9,650 nucleotides of DNA from Sedimenticola sp. (GTDB lineage Bacteria > Pseudomonadota > Gammaproteobacteria > Chromatiales > Chromatiaceae), in assembly GCA_027023915.1 (NCBI GenBank), contig JALVUB010000095.1, positions 1 to 9,650 on the forward strand. The letters run 5' to 3'. Made by a program: the position numbers and the translations under genes. Below are positions 1 to 6,854 of this stretch, piece by piece. The notes beneath the pieces were generated by a model, which was given only the letters and a program-made list of their open reading frames with translations, did not search any database and was not told the DNA's origin. Within the stretch, counting starts at the first letter, position 1. Every line of letters begins with the position of its first letter.

Positions 1-144
1 CTCTATGGTGAGCCCCACCACCCGGGTCACCCGCCCTTCCACCACCATGGAAACGGCGTTTTCCGCCCGGGCGCGGTATTTCCGCAGCCGCCTGGCCCAG
101 GCGTCCTGACGACGGTCAACCATTTCGCCCGGCGTTGCGCTCAT
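1..144 (-). CDS. fliI: Flagellar export ATPase FliI, N-terminal fragment (cut by window edge)
   Basis: Only the first 48 codons are in the window and the rest lies beyond position 1. The ATG at 144-142 overlaps the fliH stop as ATGA, a typical coupled junction. The visible protein begins MSATPGEMVDRR and reaches a GRVTRVVGLTIE segment. That segment matches the start of the N-terminal beta-barrel of FliI/F1-beta-type ATPases, where 'G.V..V.GL..E' is characteristic. FliI is the ATPase of the flagellar type III export apparatus and works with FliH and FliJ at the base of the flagellum. The Walker motifs are outside the window, so the call rests on this N-terminal motif and on its place directly after fliH, which is the standard order. 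It is the last gene seen of the fliE-fliF-fliG-fliH-fliI unit. Confidence 0.9.
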   Translation of the reverse strand, partial: MSATPGEMVDRRQDAWARRLRKYRARAENAVSMVVEGRVTRVVGLTIE

Positions 145-839
145 GCCGCGCCTCCCGCCCGCTCGTCGCCGAGCACCTCGGCGATTACTCTGTTGATGCG
201 GCTTTCCAGGGTTGCGTCTATGCGCGAGGTGGCGTTGTGAACGCGGCAACCGCCCCGGCTCAGGGTGGGATCTTCCAGCAGCCGCCAGGCGGGTTCGTCT
301 CCGTTTTCGAGATGCAACAGTTCTCTCACCAGGGCGGCGTCCTGGGGATGAAGCTCTATACGAATGTCTCCGTTGGCGGAGGGCAGCAAGGCGACTGCTT
401 CCCGTATGGCGCCCACGATCTGACCGGGGTCTGTTCTCACCTCGCGCCGCACAAGCTGGCGCGCCACCGCCATGGCCAGCCGCACCAACTCTTCCTCCAC
501 GCGGTCGTCGAGTTCGTCCAGGGGGCGGGCCATCTCCCGCAGCACCTGATCCAATGCCTCGACACGACCAGCGTACTCCTGCTCGGCCGCGGCCAGGCCG
601 GCCTTGCGGCCATCCTCATAACCTTCGTTCCAGGCCTGCCGCTGGATCTCCTCGATCTCTTCGGCGGTGGGCGGTTTGAGCGCCTCTTCTTCCTCCTCTT
701 CCTGCTCTTCCGCCTGTTCTTCTTCCTTGGGCGCTTCCCCGGCGGCCAGTTCATCGTCGCCAAGCAGGGGGGCCTGCCAGGAACGAACCCCGCCCCCGCT
801 ATCCATGAGCGCCATGTTTTCAGACAAACTCGTCGCCAC
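141..839 (-). CDS. fliH: Flagellar assembly protein FliH (export ATPase regulator)
   Basis: FliH binds FliI, holds it inactive in the cytoplasm and helps dock it at the export gate and C ring. The protein is 232 aa, a normal length. Trp21 in an SWQAPLLGDDEL context recalls the N-terminal Trp motif through which FliH meets FliN/FlhA. Residues 39-52 form an almost pure Glu/Gln run. A GxxxGxxxG helix motif, typical of FliH, follows (Gly73, Gly77, Gly81). The C-terminal half (about 95-225) is the conserved FliH/V-ATPase E-like domain that contacts FliI. The start chosen is GTG at 839 because GGGAGG lies five bases upstream. It overlaps the fliG 3' end by 20 bases. ATGs at 815 and 806 lack a clear ribosome site but remain possible. 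The stop overlaps the fliI start by three bases. Confidence 0.93.
   Translation of the reverse strand: MATSLSENMALMDSGGGVRSWQAPLLGDDELAAGEAPKEEEQAEEQEEEEEEALKPPTAEEIEEIQRQAWNEGYEDGRKAGLAAAEQEYAGRVEALDQVLREMARPLDELDDRVEEELVRLAMAVARQLVRREVRTDPGQIVGAIREAVALLPSANGDIRIELHPQDAALVRELLHLENGDEPAWRLLEDPTLSRGGCRVHNATSRIDATLESRINRVIAEVLGDERAGGAA
683..728. repeat. CTT/CCT-rich low-complexity tract inside fliH
   Basis: The plus strand is an almost unbroken pyrimidine run built from CTT, CCT and CTC triplets. On the minus strand it encodes the Glu/Gln-rich stretch (residues 38-52) of FliH. It is an imperfect triplet array, so gain or loss of units would stay in frame and change only the length of an acidic linker between the N-terminal Trp motif and the GxxxG helix. 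Confidence 0.7.
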
Positions 840-1833
840 CCTTGCCTCCCAGCGCGATCTCTCCGTTGTCCGCCATCCGCTTGGCTATGGCGAGGATGCC
901 TTTCTGCGCCTCTTCCACCTCGCTCAGCCGCACCGGCCCCTTGGCCTCGAGATCGTCACGCAACATCTCCGCCGCCCGCTGGGACATGTTGCGGAAGATC
1001 TTCTCCTTCACCGCCTCGTCGGCGCCCTTGAGCGCGATCAGCAGAATGTCGGAAGAGACCTCGCGCAACAGCGCCTGGATGCCTCGATCGTCCACGTCCA
1101 GCAGGTTGTCGAACACGAACATGTTGTTCTCGATTTTCTCGGCCAGCTCGGCATCGTTCTCCTTGAGGTATTCACTGATTTCGCTTTCGATGTCGGGGTC
1201 GAGAAAATTGAGAATATTGGCGGCGGTGGACACGCCGTCGGTGGCCGGGGTGGAAAGCCCCAGACAACCGGCGTACTGGTTTTCCAGAATGCGGTCCAGT
1301 TCCTCCAGGGCGCAGGGCTGCACGCCATCCAGGGTGGCGATGCGATAGACGATGTCAGCCCGTCGCCGGGCCGGAAAATTCTTCAGCACCTCGGCCGCCT
1401 GCTCGTTTTCCAGATATGAGAGAACGATGGCCACGATCTGAGGATGCTCCTGATGGAAGATTTCGGCTATTGCCTTGGCATCCAGCCATTTGAGCGTTTC
1501 GATTCCCTTGGAGTTGGGCTTGGTGAGAATCCTGTCCACCAGCGCCGCCGCCTTCTCCACGCCAAACGCCTCCACCAGGGTGTTGCGGACGAACTCCTCG
1601 GCGTCCAGTCCCAGAGCGGTCTCCTCTTCCACCGCTTCCACGAACTGGCCTACCACCTCATGAATCTTCTCTTTGTTCACATGAGTGATGGAGGCCATGG
1701 CCTCGCCCAGTCGCTGGACCTCCTTGGGTTCCATGTGGCGCAGGATCGCGGCCGCCTCCTTCTCGCCAAGACTCATCATGAGGATGGCGGCATCCTCAAC
1801 GCCCCCAATGATCTGTTCCGCTGCTTCACTCAT
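820..1833 (-). CDS. fliG: Flagellar motor switch/rotor protein FliG
   Basis: FliG forms the upper C ring, is held by the MS-ring protein FliF and transmits torque from the stators. The product is 337 aa, close to the usual 330-340. The N-terminal FliF-binding domain covers about residues 1-100. The middle domain carries the EHPQ motif at 129-132 (Glu129, His130, Pro131, Gln132), used in contacts with FliM. The C-terminal torque domain (about 235-330) keeps all five charged residues known from E. coli, at a constant offset of five: Lys269, Arg286, Asp293, Asp294 and Arg302. The ATG at 1833 is preceded by GGTGAC at a workable distance and overlaps the fliF stop by eight bases, suggesting coupled translation. 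The torque residues give a very secure identification. Confidence 0.97.
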   Translation of the reverse strand: MSEAAEQIIGGVEDAAILMMSLGEKEAAAILRHMEPKEVQRLGEAMASITHVNKEKIHEVVGQFVEAVEEETALGLDAEEFVRNTLVEAFGVEKAAALVDRILTKPNSKGIETLKWLDAKAIAEIFHQEHPQIVAIVLSYLENEQAAEVLKNFPARRRADIVYRIATLDGVQPCALEELDRILENQYAGCLGLSTPATDGVSTAANILNFLDPDIESEISEYLKENDAELAEKIENNMFVFDNLLDVDDRGIQALLREVSSDILLIALKGADEAVKEKIFRNMSQRAAEMLRDDLEAKGPVRLSEVEEAQKGILAIAKRMADNGEIALGGKGGDEFV

Positions 1834-3523
1834 CGGCTGTCACCCAGTTTCTGATTACTTGTGCCACCCGTCTTGGGTCCTGATGCACCAGGCTTCTCGC
1901 GCGTTCGATATCGGGGTCCGTGGGCTCGGACTCTGCCCCGGAATCCCGCTCTTCCTCCAGCGCCTCCGTGGTTGACTCCATGATCTGACCGCCTTCCTCT
2001 TCCTCACCCTCGCCCTCGCCCTCGCCCTCGCCTTCAGGCATGGGAAGACCGGCCACGGCGGCAGCGGCGCCCGGCGGCAAACGCTGGGCATTGGCCTCGC
2101 TCTCGATGATGCGGCCGGTCTCGGCCAGGTTCTTCAAGGTCGGTCGCAACACACCCAGGGCCAGGAGCAGGACAAAGATCGCCCCCGCCACCGGCTTCGC
2201 CATCTCCCACACCCAGGGCTGACGCCACCAGGGCAAGGTCACCATGCCGCTGTCCCCGTTCTGCCCGTGGAAGGGAATGTTGATGACATTGATACTGTCG
2301 TTGCGGCTGGCGTCGAAACCCACCGCCTTTTTCACCAGCTCGGTGACCCGATCCAGTTCTTTTTGATCCAGGGGCACCTCCTTCACCTTGCCGTCCTTGT
2401 CAAGCTGTTTTTTGTAGTCCAGAACCACCGCCACCGACAGACGCCGGATTTTGCCTGGCGCATACTTGCTGTGGCTGATGGAGTGATCCAGCTCGTAGTT
2501 GCGCACCACCTCCTTGGAAAGATCGGTGACCTTGCTGGAAGCCTGCTGGTTGCTGTTGAGAGTCCCGCCACGCGGCGGCTCGTTGGTTAGAGATCCGGGA
2601 ACGCCACCCGGAGCGCCGTCGGCGCTTTGGCGTTCCTTGATCTTTTCGCTGCGAATGGCGTTTTTGTCGGGACGATAGGACTCCCTGGTCTCCTCGGTGA
2701 CGGTGAAATCGAGATCCGCCGCCACCTTGGCGCGCACCCCCTCCTCGCCGACGATGGGCGACAGAATGTCCACGATACGCTGGCTGTACTCCTGTTCCAG
2801 CTTGCGGTTGTATTCGAACTGGCTGGCATCCAGCGTCTCCTCCCGCTCTTCCCCCTGATCGCTCAACAAACGACCGCGCTGGTCCACCACGGTAACCGCG
2901 TCCGGCTCCAGGCCCGGAACGCTGGAAGCCAGCAGATGAACAATTCCCGCCACCTGGGTGCGGCTTAAGGTACCGCCGGGACGCAGATGAACCAGCACCG
3001 ACGCGGTGGGATGGGCACGTTCCCGAAGAAACACCGACTCCTTGGGAATGGCCAGATGAACACGGGAACTTTCCACGCTGGCCAGGCTGTCGATGGTCCT
3101 GGCCAGTTCGCCCTCCAGCACATGCTGGTATCTCGCCCGCTCCATGAACCTGCTGGTGCCGAAAGCGGGCTTTTTGTCCAGCAGCTCGAAGCCATCCGGC
3201 TGCCCCTCCGGCAACCCTCTGCCAGCCAACTCCAACCGCAGATGATGAACCTTATCCGAAGGCACATAGATGGAGCCGCTACCCTGCTCCACCCGATAAG
3301 GGATCTCCTGGTCGTCAAGAGTTGTGGCGATGCTGGCGAGATCCTCGCTGCCGAGATTGGCGAACAACAGGCTGTAATTGGGTTCGCGGGACCAGAGCAC
3401 CACAGCCACCGCCAGCGCGATGGTGGCTGCCAGCGCCACCATGAGCCCCACCTGCTTCACCACCGGCAGGGCCGCAAACCCTTGCACCTGGGCGACGAGA
3501 TCTTCCGTTTTGACCAGAGCCAT
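1826..3523 (-). CDS. fliF: Flagellar MS-ring protein FliF
   Basis: FliF assembles the inner-membrane MS ring that houses the export gate and anchors FliG. The protein is 565 aa, normal for the family. A first membrane segment spans about residues 24-44 and is followed by the familiar EPNYSLLFANL stretch. The YscJ/FliF ring-building domain covers about 45-220 and the periplasmic FliF C domain about 250-430. A second membrane segment lies at about 441-462. The cytoplasmic tail holds a Gly-Glu repeat (around 496-510) and ends with a DPRRVAQVIRNWV helix, the FliG-binding site. The start is ATG 3523, with GGGAAA upstream, 15 bases after the fliE stop. The Gly-Glu repeat comes from a tandem hexanucleotide and sits between the membrane and the FliG-binding helix, so it probably acts as an acidic flexible spacer. 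Confidence 0.97.
   Translation of the reverse strand: MALVKTEDLVAQVQGFAALPVVKQVGLMVALAATIALAVAVVLWSREPNYSLLFANLGSEDLASIATTLDDQEIPYRVEQGSGSIYVPSDKVHHLRLELAGRGLPEGQPDGFELLDKKPAFGTSRFMERARYQHVLEGELARTIDSLASVESSRVHLAIPKESVFLRERAHPTASVLVHLRPGGTLSRTQVAGIVHLLASSVPGLEPDAVTVVDQRGRLLSDQGEEREETLDASQFEYNRKLEQEYSQRIVDILSPIVGEEGVRAKVAADLDFTVTEETRESYRPDKNAIRSEKIKERQSADGAPGGVPGSLTNEPPRGGTLNSNQQASSKVTDLSKEVVRNYELDHSISHSKYAPGKIRRLSVAVVLDYKKQLDKDGKVKEVPLDQKELDRVTELVKKAVGFDASRNDSINVINIPFHGQNGDSGMVTLPWWRQPWVWEMAKPVAGAIFVLLLALGVLRPTLKNLAETGRIIESEANAQRLPPGAAAAVAGLPMPEGEGEGEGEGEEEEGGQIMESTTEALEEERDSGAESEPTDPDIERARSLVHQDPRRVAQVIRNWVTADE
2007..2030. repeat. Tandem hexanucleotide (CCCTCG)x4 inside fliF
   Basis: Four perfect copies of CCCTCG lie head to tail, with degenerate copies on either side (to about 2000 and 2036). 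On the minus strand they encode alternating Gly and Glu in the cytoplasmic tail of FliF. Because the unit is six bases, slippage would add or remove one Gly-Glu pair without changing the frame. Confidence 0.85.
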
Positions 3524-3538
3524 GATTTTTCCCGTTTC

Positions 3539-3859
3539 CTATACCTGCATGTTCATCACTTCCTGATAAGCCGAAAGAAGCTTGTTGCGAACCTCCACCA
3601 TGGCGGTGAAGGAGACATTGGCCTTTTGCAGCTCCACCATCACCTGCGCCAGATCGACATTGGGATCGCCCTTTTCAAAAGCGGTCGCCATGGCGTCGGC
3701 GTTCTGTTGCAACCGGTTGACCTGCTGGATGGAGTCCTTGAGGATGCCCTCGAAGGCCGCCGGCGCGCTCTCCCCTGCCGGAACCGGCTTGCGATCCGCC
3801 GCCGCGGCGGCCATCTGGCGCATCTGATGCAGCAGTTGGTCAATATTCACACTGTTCAT
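3539..3859 (-). CDS. fliE: Flagellar hook-basal body protein FliE
   Basis: FliE is a small exported protein that joins the MS ring to the rod, one of the first substrates of the export system. The 106 aa product has the family length. Its conserved C-terminal half (about residues 38-105) includes DPNVDLAQVMVELQKANVSF and VRNKLLSAYQEVMNMQV, hallmarks of FliE. The start is set at ATG 3859, which has AAGGAG five bases upstream. An in-frame TTG at 3877 would extend the protein by six residues but has no comparable site. fliE is the first gene of the fliE-fliF-fliG-fliH-fliI unit, lies 53 bases after the fleR stop and has a sigma54-type promoter overlapping that stop. Confidence 0.96.
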   Translation of the reverse strand: MNSVNIDQLLHQMRQMAAAAADRKPVPAGESAPAAFEGILKDSIQQVNRLQQNADAMATAFEKGDPNVDLAQVMVELQKANVSFTAMVEVRNKLLSAYQEVMNMQV

Positions 3860-3880
3860 CCCCGCTCCTTCAAACAACGG

Positions 3881-3900
3881 TCATTCGTCTTGTTGAATGA
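3881..3900. promoter_or_regulatory. Inverted repeat in the fliE leader, possible operator
   Basis: TCATTC and GAATGA form a perfect six-base inverted repeat around an eight-base centre. The repeat spans the transcription start predicted from the sigma54-type promoter at 3905-3920 (near 3894). It could be a protein binding site or a small 5' hairpin. The size is modest and chance cannot be excluded. Confidence 0.3.
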
Positions 3901-3904
3901 TCCA

Positions 3905-3920
3905 TGCACTATTTATGCCG
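3905..3920 (-). promoter_or_regulatory. Putative sigma54 (-24/-12) promoter of fliE-fliF-fliG-fliH-fliI
   Basis: The minus strand reads CGGCATAAATAGTGCA against the consensus TGGCACG-N4-TTGCA. The essential GG and GC doublets are exactly ten bases apart. The -24 GGCA and -12 TGCA match; other positions diverge. The element overlaps the fleR stop codon and predicts a start near 3894, about 35 bases before the fliE ATG. Sigma54 control of fliE is established in Pseudomonas and Vibrio. Confidence 0.6.
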
Positions 3921-5241
3921 GAACCTGTATGCCCGCTTCCCGCATGCGCGCCAGCTTGTAGCGCAGGGTTCGGGGGCTGATGCCAAGCCTGCGCGCCACT
4001 TCACTGCGGCTGCCGCCACTGGCCAGGGCCGCCAGAATGATGTCGGCCTCCCGCCGGCGCAGGTCTTCCTCCAATCGGTCCTCCTTTCCAGCATTGGAGG
4101 TATCGGCCGACAAAGGCTCTACCGTTACCTCAAACTGGATGTCCCCGGCGTCGATCACTGGTCCGGTGCGCAGAATGAGCGCCCGCTGCACCACGTTTTC
4201 CAGCTCCCGCACATTGCCGGGCCATGCGTGAGCTTGCAGCCGCGCCACGGCTTCCGGCGTCAGCTCAGGCAGCGGTGGCTGGGCGCAGTAGCGGGCCAGG
4301 AAGCGCCGCGCCAGCGGCAAAATGTCCTGGGGCCGTTCACGCAACGGCGGAATCTGCAAAGGAAAGACGTTGAGACGGTAATAGAGATCCCGGCGGAATT
4401 CTCCACGGTCCACCGCCTCGGCAAGATCACGGTTGGTGGTGGCGATGACGCGCACATCCAGCGAAATGGCACGGCGACCGCCAAGGCGCTCCACCTCTTT
4501 CTCCTGCAACACGCGCAACAACTTGGCCTGAAGCCCGGCCTCCATTTCGGTGACCTCATCCAGCAACAAGGTGCCACCCTGGGCCTGTTCGAACTTGCCG
4601 GGACGTGCCTGATAGGCGCCGGTAAAGGCGCCTTTTTCATGCCCGAACAACATGGCTTCAAGCATGTTCTCGGGGATGGCCGCGCAATTGACGGCCACGA
4701 AGGGACCGCCGGCGCGGTACGAGTGGCGATGGATGTAGCGCGCCACCATCTCTTTTCCGGTGCCGGACTCGCCGCACAGCATGACGGTGGCGTCGGTGGC
4801 CGCCACGCGACGGGCCAACGCCGCCAACTGCTCGCTTGCGGGATCGGCCACCACCATCTCATCCTCATCCATGGGCGCCGGCAGATAGCGCTCGACAGTG
4901 TGTAACAAAACCCGCGCGTCAAACGGCTTCACCAGATAGTCGGTGGCCCCCTCGCGCATGGCCGCCACCGCCTTGTCGATGGTGCCGTAAGCGGTCATCA
5001 GCACCACTGGCAGCTCCGGATGGCTTTTGCGCACGCGCTTGAGAAGCGTGAAGCCGTCCATGGGCTCCATCTGCACGTCGCTTACCAGCAAGCCGATGTC
5101 GTTTTCGCGCGACAGCAGTTCCAGCGCCTCCTTTCCGTCGCTGGCCGCCAACACGCGCCGTCCGGCCACGGACAGGGTCTCTTCCAAGGCGGCGCGCAGA
5201 GGCAGGTCATCCTCCACCACCAGTACCACCTTATCTCCCAT
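3913..5241 (-). CDS. fleR: Sigma54-dependent flagellar response regulator FleR/FlrC-like
   Basis: This is an NtrC-family activator that, once phosphorylated, opens sigma54 promoters of later flagellar genes. The 442 aa product has three domains. The receiver (about 1-120) has the acidic pocket Glu10-Asp11-Asp12, phospho-acceptor Asp55, Thr83 and Lys105. The AAA+ domain (about 130-365) has Walker A GESGTGKE at 157-164, the sigma54-contacting GAFTGA at 204-209 and Walker B ending Asp228-Glu229. A Fis-type helix-turn-helix lies at about 400-438. The ATG overlaps the fleS stop by one base (TAATG) and has AAGGAGG upstream, so the pair is translationally coupled. Position between fleS and fliE matches Pseudomonas fleR. 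FleQ is less likely because the receiver keeps its phosphorylation residues, which FleQ lacks. Confidence 0.94.
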   Translation of the reverse strand: MGDKVVLVVEDDLPLRAALEETLSVAGRRVLAASDGKEALELLSRENDIGLLVSDVQMEPMDGFTLLKRVRKSHPELPVVLMTAYGTIDKAVAAMREGATDYLVKPFDARVLLHTVERYLPAPMDEDEMVVADPASEQLAALARRVAATDATVMLCGESGTGKEMVARYIHRHSYRAGGPFVAVNCAAIPENMLEAMLFGHEKGAFTGAYQARPGKFEQAQGGTLLLDEVTEMEAGLQAKLLRVLQEKEVERLGGRRAISLDVRVIATTNRDLAEAVDRGEFRRDLYYRLNVFPLQIPPLRERPQDILPLARRFLARYCAQPPLPELTPEAVARLQAHAWPGNVRELENVVQRALILRTGPVIDAGDIQFEVTVEPLSADTSNAGKEDRLEEDLRRREADIILAALASGGSRSEVARRLGISPRTLRYKLARMREAGIQVPA

Positions 5242-6173
5242 TACATCTCCTCCTTACATTTGCGCTCGGATTCGGGTCGTGAAATACAGGGAAGCCTTAT
5301 CTCCACTCTGGCGCCACCGTCTGCGCGATCAGTAAGGGTGAGCGTTCCATTCACCCCTTCCACCACCGCCCTGGCCACGGCAAGCCCCAGTCCGGTGCCG
5401 CCGGGCCTGGTGGTGTAGAAGGGCTGGAACAGGCGTTCCTTGTCCACTCCTTCCAACCCGCAACCGTTGTCGTCCAGACGGATCACTATCTCTTCGCCAC
5501 GAACCCCTGCCGCCAGATGGAGCCGTGGCGCTTCGCCACAAGCTTCCAGCGCATTGCTGCCCAAGTTGATAAGCGCGCCCAGCAGCGCATCTCTGTCTCC
5601 TTTCAGCTCAACACTGCCGTCACATCGGTTTTCAACGGTTAACAGGGCGTTACGGGCAAGCAGTTGGGGTTCCATCACCTGACGAAACTGCTCCAGCAGC
5701 CAGCCCAACTTCAGGATCGCTCCATTCCCGGGCCCCTGACGCGCATAGGCGAGCATGTTGTTGGTGGTTCGCTCCAACTGCCACAACCGTTCCCTGGCGC
5801 GATCCAGAAACCGTTTTCTCTGTTCCTGATTGAGCGAATCGTTCTCCAGGTTTGACAGATAAAGAACGGCCGAGGCCAGCGGAGTGCGTATCTGGTGTGC
5901 AAGCCGCGCAGACATCTCGCCCAGCTCCGCCAGGTGACTGCGCTGAGTGGCCAAGGCCTCCAGCTTCCGCGCCAGCGCCTCTTTCTCCGCCCTGGCGCTG
6001 GCCAATTCGACAGTAAGCGCGGCAACCTTCCGTTCGAGCCGCTCATAAGCCATGGCCAGGGTCTGGCTGGAGGCGTTGAACACCTCAAACGCATTCTGCA
6101 ACGTCTTCAGATTGGCCATGGAACCGGCGCCGCCTTCGGCTTGCGCCGGTCCCTCTTTCCGCTCCAACAGCAT
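5241..6173 (-). CDS. fleS: Flagellar sensor histidine kinase FleS/FlrB-like, without a PAS domain
   Basis: This kinase presumably phosphorylates the FleR encoded directly after it. The 310 aa protein shows an N-terminal coiled coil (about 42-80), then the HisKA H-box with phospho-acceptor His93 in LAHQIRTPL. The HATPase domain follows, with N-box LINLGSNALEAC, G1 DDNGCGLE, F-box FQPFYTT and G2 GGTGLGLA. No membrane segment is seen, so it should be cytoplasmic. Pseudomonas FleS has a PAS domain between coiled coil and H-box; here the coiled coil runs straight into the H-box. The start is ATG 6173, with GGGGAG ten bases upstream. An in-frame TTG at 6194 has no ribosome site and ATG 6119 is a shorter alternative. 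A sigma54 promoter lies about 90 bases upstream. Confidence 0.9.
   Translation of the reverse strand: MLLERKEGPAQAEGGAGSMANLKTLQNAFEVFNASSQTLAMAYERLERKVAALTVELASARAEKEALARKLEALATQRSHLAELGEMSARLAHQIRTPLASAVLYLSNLENDSLNQEQRKRFLDRARERLWQLERTTNNMLAYARQGPGNGAILKLGWLLEQFRQVMEPQLLARNALLTVENRCDGSVELKGDRDALLGALINLGSNALEACGEAPRLHLAAGVRGEEIVIRLDDNGCGLEGVDKERLFQPFYTTRPGGTGLGLAVARAVVEGVNGTLTLTDRADGGARVEIRLPCISRPESERKCKEEM
6123..6150. repeat. Inverted repeat within the fleS 5' coding end
   Basis: ACCGGCGC at 6123-6130 and GCGCCGGT at 6143-6150 form a perfect eight-base GC-rich stem with a twelve-base loop. If fleS starts at ATG 6173 it lies within codons 8-17, in a Gly/Ala-rich stretch. If translation began at ATG 6119 it would be in the leader next to the ribosome site. 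There is no T run on either side, so it is not a simple terminator. Confidence 0.4.
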
Positions 6174-6221
6174 TCCAATCTTTCTCCCCGGCAACTGATG
6201 ACGAATTCAAGGTCTGGAAAT

Positions 6222-6237
6222 CGACACGTTCCTGTCG
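6222..6237. repeat. Small inverted repeat in the fleS leader
   Basis: CGACA and TGTCG flank a six-base centre (CGTTCC). The site lies between the predicted fleS transcription start (near 6250) and the fleS ATG at 6173. It could be a short leader hairpin or half-sites for a regulator. At five bases per arm the evidence is weak. Confidence 0.2.
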
Positions 6238-6260
6238 CTCCAGCTTTTGCTTCCCAATGA

Positions 6261-6276
6261 AGCAACTTGCATGCCA
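6261..6276 (-). promoter_or_regulatory. Sigma54 (-24/-12) promoter of fleS-fleR
   Basis: The minus strand reads TGGCATGCAAGTTGCT, differing from the consensus TGGCACG-N4-TTGC(A/T) at one position only. GG and GC are exactly ten bases apart. The predicted start is near 6250, giving a leader of about 77 bases before the fleS ATG at 6173. A seven-base inverted repeat (TTGCTTC/GAAGCAA, 6247-6265) overlaps the -12 region. In Pseudomonas fleSR is likewise transcribed by sigma54 under FleQ. This is the best match of the three such sites in the window. Confidence 0.82.
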
Positions 6277-6362
6277 TTGTTTGTACGAAACCCGCTGGGC
6301 TTGCAGTATTCATCGGCAAACGAAATACTTGCGTCACCCTCTCCTTCACCACGAAAACACCG

Positions 6363-6854
6363 TTGGCCCTCTACGACCTCGACAAACTGATAATGGAAAC
6401 CCGACGCCTGGCGGCGGAATACCGTCGCGCCACGGGTCAGAGCCTGCCGGTATCAGCGGAGATCGCGCGCCACGACGTGGCCAGTATTCTGGGTCTGGAA
6501 CTGAATGAGCGGCGCCAGAAAGGGGTGGACGCCATTGGCAAGGGCGATCGCGAGGGGTTGAAGATTCAGATCAAGGGCCGTGTGATTGCCGACGAGCAGA
6601 AGAGCGGCCAGCGGATTGGCCAGATCAACCGCGACGGCGACTGGGATCTGGTGATGCTGAGCCTGATGGACGCGGACTACGAGCCTTTCGAGATCTACGA
6701 AGCCACCAGGGAAGAGATTCTGGAGGTGCTGGACGAGGTTTCCACCAGCAGAGCCCGGCGGGGTGCCATTTCAGTGGCCCGCTTCCGCATCATCGGACGG
6801 CTGGTCTGGAGCCGGGAAAACGGGCTGGAAGAAGAGGTGTGGAGCAACCGTTGA
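6363..6854 (+). CDS. Uncharacterised protein with probable PD-(D/E)XK nuclease-like fold
   Basis: I do not recognise a named function. The protein (about 163 aa from this start) is soluble, without signal peptide or membrane segment. It begins with a helix (LDKLIMETRRLAAEY), then a second helix with a Glu in VSAEIARHDVASILGLEL, then GVDAI, a short gap and KIQIKGR. This Glu, Asp and Gln-x-Lys spacing resembles the PD-(D/E)XK nuclease core with Gln in place of the second acid. A WDLVMLSLMD strand and EIYEATREEI follow. Similar stand-alone hypothetical proteins occur widely; a DUF6998-type label is from memory and unverified. The start is uncertain. TTG 6363 keeps the first helix whole, ATG 6393 would cut it, and TTG 6267 would lie inside the fleS promoter; none has a good ribosome site. 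It is the only plus-strand gene, ending 10 bases from the fliT stop. Confidence 0.75.
   Translation: MALYDLDKLIMETRRLAAEYRRATGQSLPVSAEIARHDVASILGLELNERRQKGVDAIGKGDREGLKIQIKGRVIADEQKSGQRIGQINRDGDWDLVMLSLMDADYEPFEIYEATREEILEVLDEVSTSRARRGAISVARFRIIGRLVWSRENGLEEEVWSNR

Noticed and set aside
135..1419. Plus-strand frames opposite fliH and fliG
   Set aside because: The Phe/Leu and Ser runs are the reverse reading of the FliH Glu tract. FliG and FliH explain the DNA fully.
2987..4905. Two long plus-strand frames opposite fliF/fliE and fleR
   Set aside because: They are shadows of well-identified minus-strand genes, rich in His, Gln and Arg as expected for reverse-frame translation, with no family motif.
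6117..6194. TTG 6194 as the fleS start
   Set aside because: There is no Shine-Dalgarno upstream. ATG 6173 has GGGGAG and gives a sensible protein.
6285..6330. Possible sigma70 promoter for the plus-strand gene (TTGCAG, 17 bases, AATACT)
   Set aside because: It matches only about half of each hexamer, which is too weak to list as a feature.
6267..6362. N-terminal extension of the plus-strand gene from TTG 6267
   Set aside because: The 32 extra residues look non-coding, there is no ribosome site, and this start would lie inside the fleS sigma54 promoter. It cannot be fully excluded.
6257..6508. Plus-strand frame of 83 codons overlapping the start of the nuclease-like gene
   Set aside because: It begins with ATG but gives a low-complexity, domain-free product. 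The other frame shows clear secondary-structure patterning and motifs.
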